The translations under genes were made by a program, and so were the position numbers. 64,000 bases of DNA from positions 245,971 to 309,970 of the forward strand of contig MPNN01000004.1 in the NCBI GenBank assembly GCA_002239045.1, given 5' to 3'. Of this stretch, positions 8,825-17,250 are shown piece after piece. This DNA comes from SAR202 cluster bacterium bin127 (lineage in GTDB: Bacteria > Chloroflexota > Dehalococcoidia > Lucifugimonadales > Lucifugimonadaceae). Every line of letters begins with the position of its first letter. Position 1 is the first letter of the stretch. The notes under the pieces are model-generated. The model made no database searches, was not told the DNA's origin, and saw only the letters and a program-made list of their open reading frames with translations.

Positions 8825-9040
8825 TTATGCGTGGTGCTCGTGGTCGTCGCACTCGTGGTCGTCGTGCAAGTGCTCGCCGGCGTGGTGCTCGTGTTCGTCG
8901 CACTCGTGCTGGTCGTGGACGTGGCCCGCTTCATCACCGTGGTGCTCGTGTTCGTCGCACTCGTGCTGGTCGTGAATGTGCTCGCCAGCGTGATGCTCGT
9001 GCCCATCACATTCATGCGTCTCATGGGTATGTGCAGCCAT
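8825..9040 (-). CDS. 71-residue His/Cys repeat peptide, putative zinc buffer
   Basis: A tiny protein made of a short leader (MAAHTHET) and four repeats starting at residues 9, 26, 45 and 62, each beginning HECD(G/E/D)HEHH and mostly continuing with a GEH or GH segment. I count 24 His and 4 Cys among 71 residues, one Cys at the same place in each repeat. The composition is that of a metal-binding peptide, unlike known metallothioneins, which are Cys-rich. A strong Shine-Dalgarno (GAGGAGAG) lies just before the ATG, supporting real translation. It has no signal peptide, so it should act in the cytoplasm. It faces the CDF exporter across a shared terminator, suggesting zinc storage or delivery. 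Confidence 0.8.
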   Translation of the reverse strand: MAAHTHETHECDGHEHHAGEHIHDQHECDEHEHHGDEAGHVHDQHECDEHEHHAGEHLHDDHECDDHEHHA

Positions 9041-9348
9041 TTTCTCTCCTCGGGGTCTATTTCACTTGCTTCGACAGTTCGAAGCGTTCCGTTTCCGCCA
9101 ACTACATAAAACATATAGCTTCAGCGAACTTAAACTAATATTACATGTTCTTCCACCAAATGCCATAAGACTCTCGGCGATTTCGCTACAACACGTCCAT
9201 TCACCGGATTTCCTGTTCGACCAAATGCGGTAATTTAGAATAGTGCCAAGCAACAACTCAATTAAGATGTTGTATCAAAAGGAGCCAAAGCGAAATGGAT
9301 AGAGTATCGAATTCTGGCGGTTCAAACATACGTAGAAACTGAAACCCA
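9041..9348. other. Divergent intergenic region between the His-rich peptide and the LRR gene
   Basis: A 308-base AT-richer region that must contain both promoters. Near the LRR gene, 9298-9308 reads GATAGAGTATC, an inverted GATA/TATC pair with a 3-base spacer. It resembles the znuA operators but has shorter spacing. No gene is seen. Confidence 0.4.
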
Positions 9349-11661
9349 ATGTCAATAACATCGCTGACCAACAGATACAACGTCTACTTAGGGTTGATAA
9401 CGGTATTGCTGCTGATCGTTGGCTTGGGATCGGGAGTTACCAGGCCGCTCGCCGAAAACGTTGTTGCCCAGACTACAGGGATATGCGATCGGACGGAAGA
9501 GGTTGCCGACGCCGTAGTCGCGGAAATCCAGAACTCCCGCGCCGAAGCGACTTGCGCCGATATCACGGAAGACGAGCTGGGTTCGATCAAAGGTCCTCTC
9601 AGCATTTCTCCTCCGGTGCTCCAATCCGGTGATTTCGCCGGACTAACATCGCTGACCGAGTTGGAGATCACCGGACGCGATCTCGTGCTCCTGAGGTCCG
9701 GCACCTTTGCAGGTTTGGGCAACTTGGAGACTTTGGAAGTCAAAAGTCCTTCTCTCACTACGATCCATAGCGGTGCGTTCGATGGACTCGTGAATGCTAA
9801 GACGTTGCAGCTGCAGGGCAACAACATCAAGGCAGTGCCGCGGGACATTTTCCGCGGTCTCGACAACTTGGAGACGCTTAGGGTGTACGGGAACCGCATC
9901 TCCTCCTTACCGATAGGCGTGTTTTCAGGCTTGGAGCGGTTGGGGGTCCTCGACCTGCACACTGGCGGCATCAAAAACCTGTCGCATGGTGTCCTGGCTG
10001 GAATGCCCAACTTGCGCGCGCTGCACTTCCGCAACGAGTCAACGGGCACGCTTGAGAGTGGCGCCTTTAGCGGACTCGACAATCTGCAGTGGCTTTATCT
10101 GGAAGGTAGCGGCATCACCAAGATGGGCTCCGACGCGTTTGCCGGACTTCACAACCTGCGTCGTCTCTACTTGAATGACAATGAAATCGTTTCATTGCCT
10201 AATGGTGTTTTCCGGCATCTGGAAAACATCACGCACCTGCACCTGCACGGTAACGCGCTAGAGACATTGCCGAGCGGGACTTTCAACGGATTGAACGAGC
10301 TGCAGGAACTCTTCCTCCACGACAACAACATCAACCGTCTGTCTGCCGATGTCTTCCAAGAGATCGATACGCTTGAAATTATCCATCTTGACAGAAACCA
10401 ACTGACCGAGTTGCCCAACGACCTCGTCAAAGGCTTGACTGGCTTGAAAGAGCTGACTTTCTTCTACAACATGCTTTCGGATGTCAGCAGCTTGGACCTT
10501 TCGGACTTGACCAACCTCAAGTGGATCGACTTCGATGGCAACATGCTGACGGCTTTGCCTGAAGACCTGTTCGTTTCCCCGCCTTGTTCGCTTCGGACAG
10601 TCGGAGTTGCCGGTAACGAGTTCGATGGAGTACCCAGCGCCGAGATTGATGGCATCGATTACCAGATCTTGGATGTCTTGCCGCAGTCTTCTATTGCCGG
10701 GTGCAAAGCCGACGATGGCATCACGGACCTTTGGATCGACGACATATCACTATCCTCGGAGAACTTGGCAAAGATCCGAGATGACTTCACCAAACTCGAG
10801 TGGTTTTCGATGACCAACACGGGTGTGACGAGTGAGATGGCGATAGATTTTCTTGCCAATCATGCGTCAACCGCTCTTGATGGAATCGACCTTTCGTCCA
10901 ACGACTTGACCGATTGGAACGGTGAAGACCGCGAGGCGATGGTTGACGCGATCAAAAAGAACGAAGGCCTACTTACTTTGTACCTATCCGACACTGGCAT
11001 CAACGGCGAAACCGCGATGACGGTACTCGAAAACGTAGGGGCTGACTTGCAACGGGTCGACTTCTCCGAAAACGATCTCAGCGGATTGAACACCGCCGAT
11101 GTCCAAGGGCGGCTGGGAGAAGCTTTCTCTCGGTTGCCGAAATCGGAGTGGCGGTTCATCGATCTCGACGATACCTCTATCGACTCGATGGCAACTGGAA
11201 CGATACTGACGAATGCGGCGCGGGCTAAAGGCGAAGGCGACTATGTCCACATCCAGCTTTCAGACAACCAGATCACAGAGATTGATGCTTCGTGGTTTGA
11301 AGAATGGGAGGTGTTGTCGGATCTGCACTTGTCCAACAACCGGATCACCACGTTCGATCCGGCTGTTTTGGCGAAGTTCGCGGATGGTTTCTACTATCTG
11401 TACCTTGACGGCAATCCGCTGGAGCCTATCCCTCCAATTGAAGAGTTCGAAGCTGTCCTTCCTAACTTGATTGAACTCGAACTGCCGGTACCGCCCGAAC
11501 CTGTAGAAGAGATGCCTGACCAGTTGCCAAGAACAGGCGGCGATTCGATCTCAGTCAACACCGCGTTGCTTATGTTAGGGTTCGGATTGTCCGTGATTGC
11601 CGCCAGCATCCTGTTATCGATCAAGTCGCGTAGAAATCGCACGCGTCGACCATCGCTTTGA
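9349..11661 (+). CDS. Leucine-rich repeat surface protein with LPRTG sorting signal
   Basis: A 770-residue exported protein. Residues 13-30 form a signal peptide core. From about 80 to 440 there is a run of 24-residue leucine-rich repeats of the bacterial GxFxGLxxLxxLxLxxN type (for example SGAFSGLDNLQWLYLEGSGI). A second, less regular set of LRR-like units runs to about 700. The C-terminus is a classic cell-wall sorting signal: LPRTG at 726-730, a hydrophobic stretch, and an Arg/Lys-rich tail (KSRRNRTRR). No sortase gene is in the window. A role in adhesion or protein-protein contact is inferred from the fold. Its place within the zinc block may be coincidental. Confidence 0.85.
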   Translation: MSITSLTNRYNVYLGLITVLLLIVGLGSGVTRPLAENVVAQTTGICDRTEEVADAVVAEIQNSRAEATCADITEDELGSIKGPLSISPPVLQSGDFAGLTSLTELEITGRDLVLLRSGTFAGLGNLETLEVKSPSLTTIHSGAFDGLVNAKTLQLQGNNIKAVPRDIFRGLDNLETLRVYGNRISSLPIGVFSGLERLGVLDLHTGGIKNLSHGVLAGMPNLRALHFRNESTGTLESGAFSGLDNLQWLYLEGSGITKMGSDAFAGLHNLRRLYLNDNEIVSLPNGVFRHLENITHLHLHGNALETLPSGTFNGLNELQELFLHDNNINRLSADVFQEIDTLEIIHLDRNQLTELPNDLVKGLTGLKELTFFYNMLSDVSSLDLSDLTNLKWIDFDGNMLTALPEDLFVSPPCSLRTVGVAGNEFDGVPSAEIDGIDYQILDVLPQSSIAGCKADDGITDLWIDDISLSSENLAKIRDDFTKLEWFSMTNTGVTSEMAIDFLANHASTALDGIDLSSNDLTDWNGEDREAMVDAIKKNEGLLTLYLSDTGINGETAMTVLENVGADLQRVDFSENDLSGLNTADVQGRLGEAFSRLPKSEWRFIDLDDTSIDSMATGTILTNAARAKGEGDYVHIQLSDNQITEIDASWFEEWEVLSDLHLSNNRITTFDPAVLAKFADGFYYLYLDGNPLEPIPPIEEFEAVLPNLIELELPVPPEPVEEMPDQLPRTGGDSISVNTALLMLGFGLSVIAASILLSIKSRRNRTRRPSL

Positions 11662-11812
11662 ACGGCACACTCTCCTGTCGCTACGCGATAAAGGGGACTC
11701 GCGAACGGGCCTTTACAACGGACAGTCACCGACAACGCAATCAGTAGGGGGAAATCCCTGGTTTACCGACTGCTGTCGCTCTATCTCAGCCCTGAACCGT
11801 AGGATCCCCTTG

Positions 11813-12271
11813 ATGAACCGCAACCAGATACTCGTAGGCGCTCTAATCTTGATACTCTCATGGACGACGGTGGCGGCCGTGACCTTCGCCATTACCCGAG
11901 AAATCAGCGAATATGAGCCGCCATTCGGCAACTATTACGAGTTCGACACATGCCTCAACGAACAGAGGAATCTGGATTGGTGCAACGCGTACTACACGGC
12001 CACAGACGATATGTGGAATTGGCTGCGCGAGGTTTACTTGCCGCGCGACAGCAGATCTGCGGTGCCCGAACCAAGGTTGGTCCTTCTAGTCGCAGATGAG
12101 CTTTTTCATGAGCAGGTCATCTACGAGACGAACCCGCTGCCGAACGGCGAATGCCGCGAGTTGGAAACGGTAGATATCCGCTTTTTGTTGAACAGTTACG
12201 TGGGCGTACGCCCCAGAATTTCAATGAACGACGACTGCGAGATCTATCTCGACATTCCTGAAATCAAATAA
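11813..12271 (+). CDS. Small membrane-anchored secreted protein with paired cysteines
   Basis: From the ATG at 11813 (AGGA nine bases before) the protein has 152 residues: an uncleaved anchor or signal at 6-27 (ILVGALILILSWTTVAAV) and an outside domain with four Cys. The C-terminal part, C(R/D)...DI...I.xNDDCEIYLD, resembles matching regions of the secreted proteins at 12369-13206 and 46052-46885. This suggests one small family with a disulphide about 30 residues apart. The frame is open further upstream to 11597 but that part overlaps the tail of the LRR gene. Function unknown. Confidence 0.7.
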   Translation: MNRNQILVGALILILSWTTVAAVTFAITREISEYEPPFGNYYEFDTCLNEQRNLDWCNAYYTATDDMWNWLREVYLPRDSRSAVPEPRLVLLVADELFHEQVIYETNPLPNGECRELETVDIRFLLNSYVGVRPRISMNDDCEIYLDIPEIK

Positions 12272-12274
12272 AAA

Positions 12275-12352
12275 GCCACCGCCCCGCTTCTTCCTCGCTA
12301 AGGATTCCAACTGCTAGTCTGTTTGTGGAACGAGGTTCGGCGGGGCGGCGGC
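12275..12352. terminator. Inverted repeat between convergent genes
   Basis: GCCACCGCCCCGC (12275-12287) and GCGGGGCGGCGGC (12340-12352) pair at 12 of 13 positions around a 52-base loop. An AATAAAAA run lies just left of it. It lies between two convergent genes and may terminate both, though the loop is long for a simple terminator. Confidence 0.45.
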
Positions 12353-12368
12353 CTATGTTATGCGGTCG

Positions 12369-13206
12369 CTACTGCGGCTCTCGGTCGCCTCTGCAAGTGC
12401 GTTTCAGGAAGTCAGGGCGACTGCTGTCGCTGTAGCAGATCACCCTGTCGATCCCAGACGTATTCGCTTGGTAGCTTGCGGTCTGATTCCAACTCGCTCT
12501 GGGTTGGTCCACGTCGCCCTCATAGTAGCCCGCGAAGGTGAAGTAAGCATACGTCTCCAGGTGCTTGCGCGACGAAGTGTCAGCCAGGTTCGAACGGTTG
12601 CATCCGTGGGCCCCTACGATCTCCCACTTCGTATCCAAGCAGTTGATTCGTGGGGATGGAGAATCGAATGTGAAACCACCAGAATCCTCGATCAACCAGA
12701 ATTCCACCTCGGTTACTGACTGAACCTCAGAGTCGCCTTCAGGGTCTTCATCCTCGGGTTTATACTGGCCACGCAACCGGTGAAACGCCCATGCTTCCCA
12801 GTACCACGTAGCCGAAGAAGCAGCAGTCGCTCCTGATTTGCCCGTCACGCCTGACGAGCCGATTGCCTGCGGAGTCGTTCTCGTAAGGCTTTCGACGATG
12901 AGGTCGCAGTCGTCGTTGACCGCGATGGTTATCTCTGCGCCACCTTGGCCGGGGTGCACGGTCAGAATGATATCGCCGGTGAACCCGTCGAAATCGCACC
13001 CAAGACCAGCTTTGCCCGGTACCTTAGGAGCCGTTGTGGAGCACTTGCCCAAGTTCGACAAGACCAGCGTCGACGGGGACATCAATGATGACTGGACCTT
13101 CGTCTGTGACAGGCGGCTCGGCGTTCCCCACTCCCACAACATAAGTCGCCACTACTATCGATACCACCGCGATGGACATTGCAATTATCGTTCTCGTGAA
13201 CAGCAT
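12369..13206 (-). pseudogene. Secreted protein gene split by a frameshift
   Basis: The signal peptide and the mature part lie in different frames. From an ATG at 13206, after a good Shine-Dalgarno (AAAGGGGA), a normal export signal is read (TIIAMSIAVVSIVVATYVV, then NAEPPVTDEG), but this frame stops at 13024. The frame one base over is open from about 13142 to 12369. It encodes an acidic secreted-type domain with several Cys, including ITIAVNDDCDLIVES and an end similar to the protein at 46052 (W..GC, TY, VIC). One extra base in the overlap (13026-13142) explains it. It may be a decayed gene, a sequencing error or a programmed shift. Function unknown. Confidence 0.6.
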
Positions 13207-13320
13207 TGCACCATCCCCTTTCAACCAACTCACCGAAACCCTTGTGTGGAACACTAGCATGAGTTGCAAACAAATGTCAACCCCTGCCCGCGCAACCCGA
13301 CTATCGGGCTTATTCCCGCT

Positions 13321-14145
13321 TCAAGCAATCCGCCGCCGGATCACCGCGACGATGGCGAAGATGATGCCGGACGCCAAAGCGATCGAGGCACCTGAAGGCA
13401 GGTTGCCGTAATAAGAGGTGTAGAGACCGGCAATCGATGCGATCAGAGCGAACAGTATCCCGTATCCGATGATGTGGAAGATCTTGTTCGCCGCCAAGGA
13501 TGCCGCCGCCGCCGGCGCGATAAGCATCGCCAAAACCAGGATCACGCCCACCGCCTGGATGGTTACTACCACCACTACCGAGATCAGCGCGAGCAGAATG
13601 TAGTCAATCCACGCCACTCGGATTCCAGCAACTTCGGCGCCTACCGGATCGAAACTCACGAAGACCAGTTCCTTGAAGTATCCCGCGAATATGACGAGGG
13701 TCAGAATGGTCACGCCTAGCGTCACCAGAATGTCGCTTTCGGTTACTGCCAAGATCTGACCCAGAAGGATGTCCTCAAGGTTCACATTGACATTGGATCC
13801 CCAGATCGAGATCATCACGATACCCAGAGCGAAAAGGCTGGCGAACAGGATCCCGATCGCGGCGTCCGCTTCAATGCCTGTCTTCCGGATGAGAAAGCCG
13901 ATTAGGAAAGCGAATACGAGGGCCGCCGGCAGCATCCCGAACCATGGGCTCAGACCGGCGATCAAGGCTAGCGCCATGCCTGGGAATATCGAGTGTGCCA
14001 TCGCGTCGCCCATGAAGCCGTATCCACGGGTGATCACGAATACCCCTACCAAAGGACAGGTGATGCTGATGATCACCGCCACCGCGAGCGCCCGCAGTAA
14101 GAACCCGTACTGAAACGGTTCGATGATGTATGAAATCACATCCAT
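13321..14145 (-). CDS. znuB: Zinc/manganese ABC transporter permease
   Basis: A 274-residue ABC-3 family integral membrane protein with about eight hydrophobic segments across its length (for example YGFLLRALAVAVIISITCPL at the start and ASGIIFAIVAVI at the end). This family moves Zn2+ or Mn2+ delivered by a cluster A-I binding lipoprotein. It is last in the znuA-znuC-znuB order on the minus strand, 22 bp after the ATPase gene. The His/acid-rich binding protein favours zinc as substrate. A weak hairpin (CCCGA/TCGGG near 13290-13300) follows the stop. Confidence 0.93.
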   Translation of the reverse strand: MDVISYIIEPFQYGFLLRALAVAVIISITCPLVGVFVITRGYGFMGDAMAHSIFPGMALALIAGLSPWFGMLPAALVFAFLIGFLIRKTGIEADAAIGILFASLFALGIVMISIWGSNVNVNLEDILLGQILAVTESDILVTLGVTILTLVIFAGYFKELVFVSFDPVGAEVAGIRVAWIDYILLALISVVVVVTIQAVGVILVLAMLIAPAAAASLAANKIFHIIGYGILFALIASIAGLYTSYYGNLPSGASIALASGIIFAIVAVIRRRIA

Positions 14146-14167
14146 GGCGCCTAGACCATCTACTCAA

Positions 14168-14962
14168 TCAAATCGAATACGTGCTTTCCGCAGAGACGAC
14201 GTGCGGCCCGTACAGCTCCTCAAGGACCTCGGGTGTAAAGGCTTCTTCAGGCGGACCCCATGCACAGACATGGCCGTTGAGACACAGCACCAGATCCAAA
14301 TTCCGCGCCATATTCGCCAAGTCGTGAGTTGACAACAAGATCGTCTGCCCCTCCTCGCACAATTGCCTCAACACGGCCACCAATTCGTATTGCGAGCCGA
14401 CGTCGACACCGCTGAACGCCTCATCCAGCAACAATACCCTTGCATCTTGTGCCAATGCGCGGGCCACAAACACCCTCTGGCGCTGACCACCAGATAGCGA
14501 GTGGACCATCTCGTCCTGTCGATGGAGGAGCCCCACCCGGTGCAACGCGTCCATGACCGCGTGTTTGTCACCCTGAGACTCGTAGCGGAACGCGCCCAGA
14601 CTTGGCGTCCTGCCCATCATGACGACGTCCCACACCGTAACCGGGAACTGCCAATTGACGTCTTCGGATTGCGGAACGTAACCTACCAGCCCGCGCGACC
14701 GGGAAGGATTGATTCCGTAGATGTGGACGCTGCCGGAAGAGGGCGGGATGATGCCGACGAGAGTTTTGAGGAGCGTCGACTTACCTGCACCGTTCGGACC
14801 AACGATGCCCACGAACGCGCCCGACGGCACAGAAAACGTGATGTCTTTCAACACTGTGTTCTCGCCGTACGCGACGCGCGCTCGATGGGCGTCTACAGCC
14901 GGAAGCGGTGACGTGTGAGTCTCAAGTTCGGGATCGTGATCTTGGTGGTGGGAATGCGCCAT
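14168..14962 (-). CDS. znuC: Zinc/manganese ABC transporter ATP-binding protein
   Basis: A 264-residue ABC ATPase that powers the importer. It shows Walker A GPNGAGKST, the Q loop in YVPQSEDVNW, the signature LSGGQRQRV, Walker B VLLLDEAFSGVD and the switch His in LSTHD. The N-terminus (MAHSHHQDHDPE) is His-rich, another small metal-binding feature in this block. Its ATG directly follows the znuA stop (14963/14962), so the two are translationally coupled. Confidence 0.95.
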   Translation of the reverse strand: MAHSHHQDHDPELETHTSPLPAVDAHRARVAYGENTVLKDITFSVPSGAFVGIVGPNGAGKSTLLKTLVGIIPPSSGSVHIYGINPSRSRGLVGYVPQSEDVNWQFPVTVWDVVMMGRTPSLGAFRYESQGDKHAVMDALHRVGLLHRQDEMVHSLSGGQRQRVFVARALAQDARVLLLDEAFSGVDVGSQYELVAVLRQLCEEGQTILLSTHDLANMARNLDLVLCLNGHVCAWGPPEEAFTPEVLEELYGPHVVSAESTYSI

Positions 14963-16321
14963 CTACTCAGCCAATGCGTCAACAATGATACTCACGTTGG
15001 TCCGCATCATATCGACGTATGTCTCAGCACCGCTACCGTCCTCTCCAAGCGAACCGGTGTACAGCCCACCTACGATTTTGATTCCCGCCTCGCGAGCTAG
15101 CGTGCTAGCGAGACGATCGCTCAACTGAGCCTCAGCAAACACCACGGACGCACCCGCCTCCTCCACCTCGTGAACTAGCTCTGCTAACTCTTGAGGCGAA
15201 CGCTCCAGCTCAGTACCGCCGCCAGGGATGATAACCCCTGCTACCTCGAAACCGAATTTGGCCGCGAAATAGCCGAATGAATCGTGGGTCGTTACCAAGA
15301 TGCGGTCGTGATCGTCAATGGCTGAGACGTTGTCCGTTATCCAGCCATCCAGTTCCGTGAGCTTGGCGATGTATTCGTCACGGTTCGCGTTGTAGTAGTC
15401 GGTGGAGTCTGGGTCAATCTCCCTCAGCTCCTTGGCGACCTGCCGCACTGCGATGATCACTCGCTCAGGGTCGAACCAGAAGTGCGGGTCGAGTGCACCG
15501 TGGTCGTGCCCGTCGTCTTCGTGGTGAATCTCAACCTGATCTTGGGCGTGGTCCCCATCATCATCCTCGTCGCCGTGGCCCTCAGCCTCATCACCTTCGG
15601 CATCCTCATCCTCATCGTCGTGATGCTCTTCGCCTTCATCCAATTCGGCATCCTCGTCCTCGTCGCCGTGATCTTCGCCTTCGTCGGCGTCTTCGTTCTC
15701 GTCGCCGTGATCTTTGCCTTCGTCGGCATCTTCGTCCTCGTCGCCGTGAGCTTCGCTTTTTACCACCATGCCTTCGTCCTCTTCAGCGTGATCATCTTCA
15801 ACCACAAAAGAGAACTCCAGCGGATCGATCCGCTGGCCAAGTTCAATCACAACTTCGTGATCGGCCGCCGCGTTTTCAATCAAGTCTTCCAACCACTCCT
15901 GCTCGAGCGACAATCCAACCGCGAATACGATCTCAGCATCCGCCACGCGAGCGATGTCACGCGCGCCGGGTTGATATCCGTGCGGATCCACGCCACGCGG
16001 CACCAGATTGAGCACATCGACTCGATCGCCACCCACTATGGAAACCCACTCCCCGACGATGTTGCTCGTGGCAACTATTGGTAGAGGCTCGGCGTCGGTG
16101 ACCACTTCAACCACAGGTTCGGGTGTAGCTGTGGGTGCAACGGCAGTCGCCGCAGCTTGCGTCGGCGCGGTAGTTGCAGTAGGCTCAGGTACCGGAGTCG
16201 ATGTCGGTTCTGGATCATTACCACACGCCACCGCTAACGTTAAGACCGCAGCCAAAACTGCTGCCAAAAACCAACCCCGTACAATCCAACCGAATGGCAT
16301 CTTTTGACCGATGCTCTTCAT
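14963..16321 (-). CDS. znuA: Zinc-binding lipoprotein of the importer, with 100-residue His/acid loop
   Basis: Cluster A-I substrate-binding protein that catches Zn2+ outside the membrane. Residues 20-33 are a lipoprotein signal with C33 in LAVAC; a Thr/Pro/Ala linker follows to about 70. Likely metal ligands are H114 (VDPHGYQ), H280 (DPHFWFDP) and H346 (TTHDSFGY), with an acidic fourth ligand near the C-terminus. Between the first two, residues 176-275 are an extreme insert of Asp, Glu and His, partly as 13-residue repeats beginning HGDE. ZnuA proteins usually have such a loop but rarely this long. At 452 residues it is larger than the usual 300. First gene of the znuACB operon, with candidate operators upstream. 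Confidence 0.93.
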   Translation of the reverse strand: MKSIGQKMPFGWIVRGWFLAAVLAAVLTLAVACGNDPEPTSTPVPEPTATTAPTQAAATAVAPTATPEPVVEVVTDAEPLPIVATSNIVGEWVSIVGGDRVDVLNLVPRGVDPHGYQPGARDIARVADAEIVFAVGLSLEQEWLEDLIENAAADHEVVIELGQRIDPLEFSFVVEDDHAEEDEGMVVKSEAHGDEDEDADEGKDHGDENEDADEGEDHGDEDEDAELDEGEEHHDDEDEDAEGDEAEGHGDEDDDGDHAQDQVEIHHEDDGHDHGALDPHFWFDPERVIIAVRQVAKELREIDPDSTDYYNANRDEYIAKLTELDGWITDNVSAIDDHDRILVTTHDSFGYFAAKFGFEVAGVIIPGGGTELERSPQELAELVHEVEEAGASVVFAEAQLSDRLASTLAREAGIKIVGGLYTGSLGEDGSGAETYVDMMRTNVSIIVDALAE

Positions 16322-16344
16322 AGTTCAGTTCTCCTGCGTGCAAA

Positions 16345-16393
16345 GATAGCAAGTATCAGGACATATGATACCACGTATCTTAGCCTCCAACAA
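16345..16393 (-). promoter_or_regulatory. znuA promoter with two tandem GATA-N5-TATC operators
   Basis: On the minus strand a -35-like TTGTTG (16388-16393) and -10-like TATCAT (16365-16370) are separated by 17 bases, pointing to znuA. Two 13-base palindromes, GATACCACGTATC (16367-16379) and GATAGCAAGTATC (16345-16357), have centres 22 bases apart, about two helical turns. The first covers the -10 and spacer; the second lies just after the expected transcription start. That is the layout of repressor sites, most likely for the Fur/Zur regulator at 6808. The divergent methyltransferase gene shares this region. Confidence 0.6.
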
Positions 16394-16413
16394 TCCCCGT
16401 CTCCAAGAACCGG

Positions 16414-17247
16414 ATGACTAAGCCAAATCAGACAAGAGAGTCCGCTCAACGATTCGATTTGAAGTCAGTTCGACGCGAATGGGACGTTGCATCAAATGCA
16501 TATGCTGACGCCCAAGAACGGGGTCTCGATTACTACCGGTTGAACTTTTTTGGCCCGGCTATGGTCGATGCATGCGGCGACGTGACGGGTTTGGAAGTGC
16601 TCGATCTCGGATGTGGCGCGGGATATTTCAGCCGCCAGATGGCCGAAAACGGTGCTACCAAGATCGTAGGTGTCGATATCTCGCCCAACCAACTCGCCCA
16701 CGCTCGTCGACTTGAAGAGAAAGAAAGACTAGGTATCGTATACGTTGACGGTGATGCAGCGGCCATCGTAGAGAGCTACGGAGAGGGGGCGTTCGACTTG
16801 GTAACAGCATGCGTTTCGTTGGTCGACATGCCTGACCCCGAACGGGTGATTCGGGGTGCCTATCGAGCGTTGCGAGCCCGCGGACGGTTAGTCTTCACCA
16901 ACACTCATCCTGTAACTGATACCAAGACGCGCAACTGGATCCGCGATGCAGAGGGCAACAAAATCGCGCTCGAGATCGGAGACTACTTCGATGAATCGCC
17001 GATAGTCTTCAACTGGATCAGCGAGCGCTACAAATACCCCTTCCAAACTACCGGCAACAGCTTCACTCTCCAAACCTGGATGAGATGGGTGATCAACACC
17101 GGATTCATCATCGAGGATTTCGTCGAACCTTGCGCGTCCGATGAGGCGATCGCCGAATGGCCCGGATTGGATGACTCTCGGATCGCGCCAACGTTTCTGA
17201 TCGTCGTCGGGCGGAAAAATGGGCGCGTAAAACCGCGAATCGATTGA
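16414..17247 (+). CDS. SAM-dependent class I methyltransferase
   Basis: A 277-residue methyltransferase. Motif I is VLDLGCGAGYF (62-72), followed by GVDISPNQLAHA (motif II) and the motif IV/V region DLVTACVSLVDMPD. The first 45 residues include an REWDVASNAYAD segment typical of methyltransferase N-terminal helices. The acceptor cannot be told from the sequence. It diverges from znuA and converges with the CoA-transferase gene, whose stop is three bases away, so it stands alone as a unit. Confidence 0.85.
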   Translation: MTKPNQTRESAQRFDLKSVRREWDVASNAYADAQERGLDYYRLNFFGPAMVDACGDVTGLEVLDLGCGAGYFSRQMAENGATKIVGVDISPNQLAHARRLEEKERLGIVYVDGDAAAIVESYGEGAFDLVTACVSLVDMPDPERVIRGAYRALRARGRLVFTNTHPVTDTKTRNWIRDAEGNKIALEIGDYFDESPIVFNWISERYKYPFQTTGNSFTLQTWMRWVINTGFIIEDFVEPCASDEAIAEWPGLDDSRIAPTFLIVVGRKNGRVKPRID

Positions 17248-17250
17248 ACG

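Noticed and set aside
8831..9109. Val-rich plus-strand frames near the His-rich peptide
   Set aside because: Complement of His codons gives Val runs; the minus-strand frame has the strong Shine-Dalgarno and a meaningful repeat.
13285..13315. Terminator after znuB
   Set aside because: A short CCCGA/TCGGG hairpin exists but without a T-run in the minus-strand direction.
15482..16084. A 200-codon plus-strand frame that looks like a membrane protein
   Set aside because: It is the antisense of the His/acid-rich part of znuA; the Val/Leu richness comes from complementing GAC/GAT/GAG codons.
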